Positions 35,159 to 45,437 of a stretch of DNA of 64,000 nt are shown piece by piece. The notes under the pieces are model-generated. The model did no database searches, had not been told where the DNA came from, and worked only from the letters and a program-made list of their open reading frames with translations. The DNA comes from Tetraselmis striata. Lineage: Eukaryota; Chlorophyta; Chlorodendrophyceae; Chlorodendrales; Chlorodendraceae. The DNA lies in NCBI GenBank assembly GCA_006384855.1, contig VCJN01003031.1, positions 111,593 through 175,592 of the forward strand. The letters run 5' to 3'. The position numbers and the translations under genes are program-made. Numbering within the stretch: position 1 is the stretch's first letter; each line of letters begins with the position of its first letter.

Positions 35159-35725
35159 TTGCTGCTCAGTCTTCGGGGCTCAAGTCGGTTCAGCGCTGTC
35201 CGCCCGGGACATGAGATCCAGAGGGAGACGGGTCAGCGAGGCCAGCGGGGCGATGCCCTTCCGGTCAAAACACGCGAGGAGACAGCGCCCTGTTGGGCGC
35301 ACCGGATGGCGAGACGTGCCGCTGGGACAATGGCATGGCACCCCGCGCCCACGGCGCCCGAAACGCCGAGTTGGCGCCATTTCCAAGGCGCACTGTCTGC
35401 GGGCGAACGGGCTGTGGCCCTCCGGATGCGAACATGCCAAGGGGATAGGCAGGATTCAAACGACTACGGGGCGAGATCGGCCGGGTGGAGACAGAGGACA
35501 CGCTTGACTGGCCGCTTGACCGGCGGCCCGTGGCGCCTTGCGGGGCGATTCCGGGCGCGCACGCAGCCATGGCCGTGAGGCATGGAACCCATTTACCGAC
35601 CGCACGAAGTTTCGGTGGGACTACAAGGAGCGGCGGGCGAGGGGTAGCGCGATAAAGGTAGATTCGCCAGCGACACGGTGCCGCGTTCAAAATAGAGCGG
35701 TAGACCGGTAGACCGGTAGAGCCGG

Positions 35726-35755
35726 GGGTGGCATCGGTAGCTACCGATGCCACCC
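35726..35755. repeat. Perfect 30-bp palindrome
   Basis: GGGTGGCATCGGTAG is directly followed by its exact reverse complement. It is surrounded by repeated ACCGGTAGA and TCTACCG words and lies about 65 bases inside the right terminal repeat of the Harbinger-like element. Confidence 0.9.
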
Positions 35756-36035
35756 TACCGCCGAAATGCTGGACCGGTCTACCGCTCTAGAGGTGACCGC
35801 TCTACGGCTCAATTGCACTTTCTGCGACGTGGCGCGCTGTGCGTGTAGAAATTACGGCGGTAGAGCGGTCTATTGGTAGAGCACGCCCCGTGTCATACAT
35901 GCCTTAGTTGGGGGCCTTCGCGAAAACTGGAAGCTCACTTTGGATGAAAACGTCGGCAATTGCGGTACACGTCAGCCCGTAAGGAGAAATGCGACTATTT
36001 GGATCAGACACGATCAGAGGACCTTTCTGTTTGTC

Positions 36036-36095
36036 CTTTTTTTTGGTGACTTCCTGATATCGCCTTCTGCTGCCAGCTCATGTAGATATATATCA
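36036..36095 (-). repeat. 55-bp dispersed repeat, copy B
   Basis: Inverted relative of 31805-31860. It lies just outside the Harbinger-like element, upstream of the pogo-like gene. Confidence 0.7.
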
Positions 36096-36668
36096 GACAC
36101 GACTTGGACCGAAAATCCATTTAGCCTGTTGTCCTGCTATTTCTTTGGCCACGCAGATCTAGGACGTCGAGGGGCACTACGAGCGGAAAGTATAGCTCTT
36201 TGGCTGTCCGTAGAGCCCGGACCCAGATGATATGGTGCCCGGGAAGAGTCGGAGCCGGGGCAGCGAATGTAGGTTGGTCAATGCGATTTTTAAAATATGA
36301 AGCCGACAGCGCTTCTCAAAGTCAACAGCCGAGCCACTCACAGCCCAATTGTCGCGCCGACTGGGCACAGAATCCAGTCCAAGCTCGCAAGCAGCCCACG
36401 GGGGGCCAAGTCGTTGCTCTGAGGTGCCGGTCGGTGACGGAGCTCGAGTGCTATCGCTGGTCGTCTGCACCGTACGCAGATCGGTTGATCCCGTCGCCCA
36501 CAGTCGTTTTTTAAAACTCCGGACCAGCCGCACTGCCAACCATGGCTCGACTACTACTTGGACCCACCGCTATCGCCGGCAACTCGACCTTCGCCATCAT
36601 GGCGTGCCAGTCGCTGTTCTTGCTGGCCCTGCTTGCCCCAATGTTGTTCATCGCATCAGTGAAGGCGA

Positions 36669-38725
36669 ATGAAGGCCACTCTGGACGCCCTTTCCGAGCG
36701 GGGCGGGTGCTACAAGCAGTGGGACGAGTACAACATGGAGGCTGCGCTCCAAGACCTTGCGGAACAGTGCCACGTCAAGTCAGTGGGGGTCAAACCGAAC
36801 ATACGCGAGACTGCAAGACAGTGGGGAGTGCCCTACAACACTCTGAATCGTTTCTTTCACAATCCTGGTGTGTTCGACTCTGGCGTTGTGGCTGGCGGCA
36901 AGCCAGTGTTCACCAAAGCGCAGGAGCAAGAAATCGTTAGTAAGATTTTGGACTACCATGCCCGGGGTATGGCACTTAACCACCATCAGGTCAAGTGGCT
37001 TGTAATGGAGTGCATCAGGCGAGTACCCGGTCTCAACAAGTCTACCACTGCAAAGAAATGGCTCGCAAACGGTAACCCCAGCTATGGTTGGTATCGCCGT
37101 TTCCCGCATCGCTACCGTGACCAGATCCGCGACCGGGTGGTTGAGAACCTCGACCCAAAGCGGTGGGATGTGAAGGAGGAGCAGGTCAAAAGCCTTTACG
37201 ACATCCTAGCTTATCTCTACAAGAAGTACCCTGACCTGCATGCCAGCAACATCGCGAACCTGGATGAAACTAACTTGATTCCTGAACGTCGCAAGAGCAA
37301 GGTCATGGCAGCAAAAGGGGCGCGGCGGACGCCCATCATCAACGACCAACGCTTCAGCATGACGATGCTCCCATGCGTCTTTGCCAATGGAGAGTACATG
37401 CCACCTCATTTCGTGGTGCCTGGGAAGATTCGCCCTAAGTGGTGGACAAAGGACAAGGAGCTGAAGCAGATCATGAAGACATGTTTTTTTAACACGCGAC
37501 ACTATATATCTGTCCAGGAGAATGGTTGGATGAACACCCTATTGCTCAAGGCATGGTTCTAGGAGAAGTTTCTGCCCTACACAGCTTCTCGCCGTAGCGC
37601 TGAGACTCCAGTCATCCTGATCCTCGACAACTTCGCTGGGCGCGTTCATCCTTCCATCCTGCGCATTGCGCGTGACAACAACGCCATCATGATTGGCCTG
37701 CCTCCGCACAGCACGCACATCAGCAACCTCTGGACATCGGCATAATGAAGCCGCTAAAGGATGCATGGCTCAAGGTACGTACCTATTGGCAACTTTCACG
37801 TTGATACATCACTTGCTAGCGGCTGACTTGCGTGCATGTGCTACAAGTTATCAGCAATAACCGAGTCAAGAACTTCTGGGACAAGCACACAGCAAAATAT
37901 GTCATCAGGAAGCAGGTGGAGCGTAACGATACACTCGGTGTCCTCAAGCATGCCACAGCATCGCACGGAACCGTCTATCACAGCCCATGGACATTCGCGC
38001 TCACGGAGCGCAACATCATGTCTGCGTTCCGTGACTCAGGAATCTTACCTTTCGACTTTGAGCGCGTGCGAGGCTTGATCTACGACTTCAATTTGAAGCA
38101 CCGCAACAGCCAGCCCCGTGATGTCGCCGCCGGCGACGCCGCTGTGTTGGACATGCCGCCGTCTGCAACCGAAGCTGTTGCCCTCCTCCTCGGCATGCAG
38201 AATGACGTCCAGCCTGCCCCACGCCAGCAAGATCCTGAGATCATGGAGATGCAGCGGGAAATGTTAGAAATGGAGAGGAAGCTCGAGCAAAAGAAGCGCA
38301 ACCTTGATGCTGTACTTGCCTTTCATGGCGAGGACAGGTACACGCACAACATCAGCTCGGTGTTCGCCAGCGCTCCACCACCGCCGAAGCGGCAGACTCG
38401 GACTCTGGCCAGCGGCCGCACTGAGGCCTGTGTATTGACGCCGGGTGAGGAGATCGAGATCCGCGAGGCAGCTATCCGCCTCAAAGCTGAGAAGGAAGCG
38501 CTGAAGCAGACGACCAAGAACCTGGGCAAGGAGGCCAAGGAAACAAGCAAGCGTGTCGTCAAGGCGGCGAAGGCGGCCATGTCTATGGCCGCATCAACTG
38601 CAACATGGGCCACCAAGGCAGATGCTTTTGCCACCAAAGCTGCGGCAGCAGCAGCCAAGGAGCCCAAGGTGGACAAGAGGGGGGCAGTGGCAGCAACCAA
38701 CTCTGCAGCCAAGGCAACAAGCTGA
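36669..38725 (+). pseudogene. pogo/Tigger-like DDE transposase, broken
   Basis: A Tc1/mariner-superfamily transposase of the DDE_1 type. The N-terminus has a psq-like helix-turn-helix (NIRETARQWGVPYNTLNRFF), then a CENP-B-like DNA-binding stretch. The catalytic core starts at IANLDETNL (first Asp, about 37.25 kb), continues through MLPCVFANGEYMPPHFVVPG, and includes LILDNFAGRVHPS and LPPHSTHIS. A pogo-type tail (TERNIMSAFRDSGILPFD) and a coiled coil (MQREMLEMERKLEQKKRN) follow. The frame is interrupted by TAG at 37560-37562 (between KAWF and EKFLP) and by a one-base loss near 37728 before PLDIGIMKPLK. A probable intron starts at GTACGT 37775. Ala/Lys-rich and acidic sequence continues to 39236 in another frame. 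Confidence 0.8.
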
Positions 38726-39236
38726 GCAGTGGACTGCAAAGTGCGCGCAAGTACTCTGCTACATGAGGCTTGACCTCGAGCAGTCGCTCGCCAAGACTGT
38801 TGAGCATGCCCAGGTGCAGTCCGAACTCTCCGCTCTGGAGGCTCAGGCCCAGAGGGCCGCGCCAGCTGAGGGACACGGCGGGGAGGTGGAGGACGACGAA
38901 GTGGAGATCTTCGACGAGGAAGATGAGGATGACGACGAGGCAGAATGCGTGTCCGACGACCCCTCTGTCGCCACCGAGCAGGCTAAGGACGCACTGGCAG
39001 ACTGCAGGCGGCACGCAGATCCTGCGAGGCTCAGCGCCGAGGCAGCACAAGCGTTGGCAGCCACTGCCAACGAGCGTGCAGCTCAACGGGCCGAGTCCGC
39101 ACATGCATCGTCCCAGGCGCCACCAGTGACCCCGGCTGCTGACCCTGTAACTCTTACCATGGCACTAGATCCCCGCGCCATGACGTGGTTAGCGGCTTAC
39201 GCTGGCCATATCCAGGGGCTTGGGGGTGCGCTGTAG
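38726..39236 (+). pseudogene. Acidic C-terminal extension of the pogo-like gene (tentative)
   Basis: An open frame overlapping the end of the previous coding block encodes helical, Glu/Ala-rich sequence with an acidic run (EIFDEEDEDDDEAE). It probably belongs to the same decayed gene, joined by a frame slip or short intron. Taken alone it has no family signature. Confidence 0.4.
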
Positions 39237-40940
39237 CCAGCAGCGGGTGTGTGACGCCGCTTGGGCGGCGTAAGGGCAGAGGGTGGGTGAGCGTGTTGGC
39301 ACATCGGGCGCCGCGCGCGGCTGATCCAAATTATGGAAAAAAACGATTTCGGGTTTTCTGACCACCCAAGCTGCCACCAGCTGCCCTGCTGCCTACGGTT
39401 GGAATCAACGCAAATCCACCTAGGGCAGCCTAGCCATACAGCTAAACTTGGCCCCTGAAGTGATCCGAAAAGAAACGGTTAAAACATGTGCCCAAACGAG
39501 CCAGAATGCCAGGTTTTCGGTCCAAATTGCGTCATTGCTCCTCACCCTCGCGTATATGCGAAGATTGGACCAAACTTATGGTCCAATCTTTGATATTACT
39601 TGAGACCGAAAACGAACTTGGGATCAAGGATTGGAGGATAGAAACATCCGTGATTTTGAGCGGCGGTAGAAAATTCGTACTGGTACCGCTACGGTCGCGT
39701 GGTAGTGGGGCTACATGTGGGTCTACGGGTGGGCCAGAGTGAGTGTAGCAAATGCAACCTTCGAGAATCACACAGTCCTCAACAACAGCATGTCTCCTCT
39801 GTATCACGTCATTGAGGTGGGGCTACGGGTGGGCAAGAGGCAGTGGACGGCGCATCGTGCGGGTCACCTCGCGCCATTTCAAACAGCCCGCCCGGAGCCG
39901 CACCCAACACCTAGCCCACACCCCTACGATATGCCACGTGGTAACGCTCCCGCTACGTCGGACACGAGCTCCGAGTCTGTGGGTGAGGAGGATATGCAGT
40001 TGAAGAAAATGTGGCCTAGGGAGTGGAAGCGGCGGTGGGATTCGGATCCGCGGTGGATCTCAGCGTTGCTGCTGCAGGTTGCAGACGCTGCCCATATCCG
40101 CGAGTTTTGGAATCATGCCAACCAGTTCGGGGCCAAGGGGCCCTTTAGGAAGAAGTTGGACAGGAGGTTCCGGAAGCACACCCCGGTCAAGGACAAGACG
40201 CCTTTCCTGAGGGGCGGGTGTTGCAAGAGCGGGTGGAGGCGATCGTGGCGACGTGGGCGGCAGGCGATGCTCGTTAAAACCGCGACGGTTGAAATATGTG
40301 CCCTGCAGATGTTGAGGCGGCAAAAAGAACACTGCGTATACTAAAGCGGTCGATACATTAGGATGCCAACTCGGTGCGAAGAAATTCGCCGCTCTATGGG
40401 AAAGTGCTGCCTGTTTTAGTCCGAATTTTGGCAAGTATTCTAAGGGTACAGTTCGACCATCAATAAAGTCTGCCTAGCAACCCCTTAAAGTTTCTCGTAC
40501 ACACTGTTAAATTGCCGAGCGGGCACCGGTAGGGCGGTCTTTACATATGGCGGGTATGTACTGTAACATGCTGCATTACTACACTTGCCAGCGGTCAAAT
40601 CTAGACAAAACTACAGCGAAACTTTCCTACATTGTTCAGGGAATGTTCCTGCAGGTTGCATGCAAGCCCAATTTGAGGGTGGTTACAACAAGGGCGGTTT
40701 AGGGCGCGAGTTATAGTCGGCACTCAATATTGATCAACTCCAATATGTAGTATCAAGGATCATTGCACGTAGTGGTTGCGGGTATTCACCAGAGCAGTAT
40801 ACCACCGATGGCTATAATTTATTTATTCTGCTCTTTCACCCATCGATAGCTAGCTAGCGCATTACATATTATATTGCGATTACATATTATAAATGCGATT
40901 ACATATTATATTGCGGCCACCTGCGGGTACCCCCCCCCCC
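39237..40940. other. Mostly non-coding; one unrecognised open frame
   Basis: A plus-strand frame at 39715-40344 encodes a basic protein-like sequence (EEDMQLKKMWPREWKRRW) that I cannot assign. The reverse complement of TTTTCGGTCCAAATTG at 39514 shares TTGGACCGAAAA with 36105, possibly the ends of the pogo-like element, but no clean TA duplication could be fixed. Confidence 0.35.
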
Positions 40941-40943
40941 CCC

Positions 40944-41281
40944 GGGGGTATCAAACCGCGATGGTGGCATGGAATGCTGGAGCAAGCGCGTGACGACAAC
41001 GCATTGGAGAAGGGATAGGCGCGCTTCAAGGCGTGGGCAGAGATTTGCGAGTACCTGGCGCTGACGGCGTGGGTGGGCGAGGACCTACCTGACGATGACG
41101 AGCGCGCTCCAGACGAGGAGATCATCAGGCTCGTGGAGTAGGACTACGCCGCCATTTTGCCTCGTTTCCGGGACGCTTTGCACGAGCAAGAGAATGACAC
41201 GGAGACGGAGAAGGCGGCGAAAGAGACAAAGGCGAAGGCAAACGGCGTCAAGGACGCGCGGGGGCTAGCTGCTGAGAGGTG
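40944..41281 (+). pseudogene. Unrecognised charged exon with two in-frame TAG codons
   Basis: A plus-strand frame reads MLEQARDDNALEKG, TAG, ARFKAWAEICEYLALTAWVG, an acidic stretch, IIRLVE, TAG, DYAAILPRFRDAL, then a Lys/Glu-rich helix ending at a strong GTGAGT donor (41282). Amino-acid pattern and donor suggest a genuine exon. The TAGs are at 41016-41018 and 41139-41141; no TAA or TGA occurs in the frame. I do not recognise the family, and no matching downstream exon was found before the LINE remnant. Confidence 0.4.
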
Positions 41282-41288
41282 AGTCCAG

Positions 41289-42720
41289 CTATTGGCAACG
41301 GCGGCGACCTAAGTATTTTCGAAAACCCATTACTTCAAACAAATCGGATGTTTGAAAAAACGCCCGAGCCCGTGCCGCAGCGGCCGTAGCCTCTATGGGC
41401 GCAATATCCAATTCCCGCATCATCGGTGCAGTGGCCACCCCATGAGAGTTTTTACCCACCCCAATAAGCACCGCCAACACTGATTGAAGACGGTTTGTAT
41501 TTTATTTGCGCCGCTAATTTTATACATACCCCATACTTCACACCCGTAAGTCAGAACCGGTAGTATGCAGGTTTTAAAGATAGAAACACGCAAATTAATA
41601 GGAACTATGCCCCGTCAACCGATTAGTACCAAATCGAGCGCGCGCCTCAATGGCGCGTTAACTCTTCTTAACCGGTCGTATGTTGTGTGCCGCATTCCTA
41701 AATCCGAGTCGGTGACGGAACCCAATTACCTATATTCATTTACAACCGGTACCCCCCCCCCCCCCCCCCCCCCAAGCTGCCATCAGGCAGCTCGTTCGTG
41801 CAACGCGGTCTCGTTGGAATATCGGCCCAATGCCGTCACCCCACATTTAAGTACCCCAAACCCCATAAATGGTCATCCGCCAATAGCGAGAACTGGCCGA
41901 ACATGGCATGCAGGTTATCGAACGAACATGTGATACCAACAGCGTCGTCCGCGTATATATACCTAACATGGCACCCGTAGTGGTTGATTTCCCACTAGTG
42001 TGTCGGTGCAACATGGTACATCACATCACCCGACATGTTCTACCCCATCGATGAATATATCGTCAATAAATATGTTAGATAGGATGGGCGAAGCGGGGCA
42101 CCCATGTAGGTCGGAGGCCACGCTCTATAGGTATTCCTGGGGCCACCCATGTCTGAACCCATACCATAATATTCCCGTAAAAGGTTTAATGAAGGTAAGC
42201 ATATGCCCCGTGACTCCTATGCCTTGTAGTTATTTTAGGAATAAAAGCTCATGGGCTACGGTTACGGTGTCATATGCCTTCTTGAAGTCAATAAATCCCC
42301 CGTACATGGGTAGACCTAACGCTTGGCGACGAGCCGCGATATCGAACAAGCTGGCGACTTGCATGGGGCCCTCTTCATTCCGCATAAAACCCGCTTGGGC
42401 TGCCATCGGCGGATGATCATGCCTTTAGCTTGGCAGACGTCTTGCAAGCGTTGGGTATTTACGGTCATAAGATGTTTCATAGCGGCATCCATATTCGAAA
42501 TAACCCTATAATTATTCATTACGGCCGAGTCGCCTGTTCGCGGCACCGATACTATGGCCTAGCTACGCCTTTGCTGGGGGATATAGTTCTTAGTCCATAT
42601 CCAATTAATTACGGCCAGCAATACCTTGCCAACATGGCTATTCGGGGCGCATATCGCCATTTTAAAAGCCCCCGCAGTAATCCGATCCTGCCCTCGGGCC
42701 TTACAGTTTTTATCACACCG
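41289..42720 (-). pseudogene. LINE (non-LTR) reverse transcriptase remnant
   Basis: Minus-strand pieces in several frames follow LINE order: NYRVISNMDAAMKHLMTVN (42.5 kb), QAGFMRNEEGPMQVASLFD then FIDFKKAYDTV (RT motif A, 42.27 kb), GCPASPILSNIFIDDIFIDG (motif B region, 42.05 kb), and the C-terminal GVGKNSHGVATAPMMREL with ARARAFF (41.45-41.35 kb). The YADD box is not preserved and the frame changes several times. A 22-base C tract interrupts it at 41752-41773. It is an old, inactive copy; its relative is at 1290-1515. Confidence 0.7.
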
Positions 42721-43264
42721 GTTCCCACGGCTATGATATTATGAAGACCTCCCGGTCTAAACGCCTGGTCCCCGCTGCCCCCAAATCCGAGATGATGCAG
42801 GAGGAGCGACTACCGGGATGGGAAGAATCGCGGTCATTCCCCTATTAAAGTAGATGTTTAATTGTGACAGCCTGGCAGGCACGTGATAGTCATCACTCAG
42901 CTTGAGCGAGTATACGGCCAGCGACTAGTAGCGCCGCGCGTGCCCGCGCGCGTGTGTACGTACTCTGGTCAAACTCCTGCCTCCTGTATGTGTAACAATT
43001 ACTGTAATAATTTGATCGCCGGTCAACAACCCTGGTCCCCACTAGTCGCCTGTTCGCATCGTGGCGGCGCAAAATTAATGTATTGACCGACCAGTTGGTC
43101 GTCTGCGGAACACCCGTGCGTAGGAACGGGTCAGAGGCCCGGTAGAACACGTACAGTTTCACTTGTTTCGCTTACGCACGACGCCATGGGAACACGGCAG
43201 GGGGTATATTCTCGGCCACCGTTGGTTTTTACTGCGCCACCTGTGACGCCCCGCGAACGTCGAC
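42721..43264. other. Non-coding spacer
   Basis: No supported gene between the LINE remnant and the start of the coiled-coil gene. Confidence 0.45.
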
Positions 43265-45377
43265 ATGCAGCCATCGGCCAATTTGGCATGGGGCACCAGG
43301 CGCCCACGCTCATCGAAGAAGGGCCAGCGGGTTTTTCTCTCGAACGAGTCGACCCAGCCTGAGGTCAGCGACAGCACCGTCAGACCGAGCTGCGCTCTTC
43401 CCAACTGCGCCTGTGAGCTGCCTTCGGTGCCAGCAGCTGCACCTCTGCCATCTGACGAGGAGGGCGATACTCTTCAAGCTTTCCGACTACTTCAAGAGGA
43501 GAACGCCCGTCTGAAGACTGAGCTGTCGTCGGCGAAAGAGTTCAACCAGGTCTCTGACGAGTACAACGTCATGCTCTCTGAGGCGGTCAGGAAGATGTCA
43601 GCTAAGGCCGAGGAGCGTGCGACTCTACTACATGACATGATCGGGGCGGGTCAGAAGCTCGAGATTGACAAGAAATCGCTTACATCAGCAGTGTCACAGG
43701 CCAACGTGCAGCTCGGCCACCTCGCCCACATGCACATGGTGTCAGAACATGCAAGGGTTATGATTTTCAATCAGACTACTGAAGTGACTCGCCAGCTGGA
43801 GCTGGCGAGGCTGGAGAACACTCGTATGCGCGCGCAGTTCGACGAGGCGAAGGTCGACAACCGTGACCAGCTCGTCTCCGACAAGCTGAGAGCCATCCAG
43901 AAGGAGCTGAAGAACGAGAAGGCCAAGAATGGGCGTCGTTCGGTGACGTTGAAAAACACGCAGACCGCGGCGAACGTGAAGGCCAAGAGCCAATCGAAGA
44001 AGTTAGCGTCGGCCAGACGCAAGCTCGAGAGGTCGGAAGCGAAAGTCACGGCACTCGATGCCGAGATTGCGGAGCTCAACGCGTGTTTGGCCCCGGACGA
44101 GGCGACGGCCGGGGTCGCCAACGATGCCAACGCTCGCAAGACTGGCATGGAGGTGGCGGCAATACTCGCTCGCAAGTGGTTTGGACGGGACGACGACTTC
44201 AAGGTCTCGGTCCTCACAACGGCGTTCCGAGGCATGCGCGATGTGTTGTGGGAGACTGCCAAGAATGTGTGCTGCGCCCAGCTGAGGAACGAGTACCGGA
44301 GGGTCGTCTCTGAGATCGAGCAGTGCTGGACGGCTGAGTGGGGGTCAACCCTCAAGTCTCTGACTGAGTTGTCTCGCCGGAAGTACGTCCGGATGATCCG
44401 CTGCAAAGCCAAGCATCGTGACGCGTCGGGGATGTACCGACGGTTCATGCTGGCGTGCGGCGTGCACGGGCCGAATCCCGCGACACTGGCGAGCTGGAAC
44501 GCGGTGAACAGGGACGAGAAGGCCTGGGCTGCATAGAAACTCAACATCAAGGTCAGTGTGCTTGAGTCGGCCATGTTGAACGGCGAGAAGCACGTCCAGT
44601 CGACGCGCCGACCTGTTGAGTCGGTGGTCAGGGAGAGGATCCAGGAGCTGCTGGGGGAGAACGCGATTGATCCCAATGAGACTGTCTACGTAAGTGCTCT
44701 TGAGTGTTTCTGCAAATTCATGCACATGAATTCGTTGCTGCAAATGTGTTCCTTGATAATTCAGATGGTGTCAGCTTTGTTTCTGCAAGATGTGTTGGAC
44801 TGAATATTTGCGTATTTTTATTTCCAGGTGCAGTTTATTGTTGATGCTTCCAGCATTTTCAGGGTGCTCAACCAGACCATGGTCACCATCAAAGTGATTA
44901 GGTTTGATGGGAAGCAGAACAACTCTCCATTCTACAACCTGCAGTGCCTGATGTATGAAGGCGATGACTGCTATGACAACTTGGCCTTCAAGGGTAAGGC
45001 CACCTTGGATGAGCTGGAGGCTCTGGAGAGGGATGGGCTGCTCCTTGGCGAGGAGGGTGATGAGGACAGAAAGCACGTCAACATCTGTCTGCTGGAAGGT
45101 GAGCTTCCTATACATCTTTGACTTGCTGAAACTATAAGTGATGAGGGGCTTTAGTCTGACCAGAAAGGCTGTTATAGGTTAATTCTTTATACATATACAT
45201 ACACATATATATGAATTTTCATCAGTAGCCACATTCCCGCCGCCCGCTGCGAGGCGAACGCAATCTTGGCGACCCTGCCATGACTGGCCCCAAATCTGGT
45301 ATGCAGCTCGAAATAGCAGTAATAAGTGATGATACCATTGATTAAGGGCTTTAGGCTTGCTGAATGACTGTATGTCG

Positions 45378-45437
<60 letters not shown>

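Larger units (their letters stand above)
27071..35906. mobile_element. Harbinger-like element defined by terminal inverted repeats, hosting a hAT
   Basis: About 85 bases at 27074-27158 (starting GGCATGTATGACACGGG) are about 92% identical to the reverse complement of 35821-35903. Both ends are flanked by TTA (27071-27073 and 35904-35906), the 3-bp target duplication typical of PIF/Harbinger elements. Without the nested hAT and its duplication the element would be about 4.2 kb. I could not recognise a Harbinger transposase or Myb-like protein inside; a partial internal copy of the same end (GGTATGACACGGGAACAGC) lies at 27228. Superfamily assignment rests on the termini alone. Confidence 0.6.
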
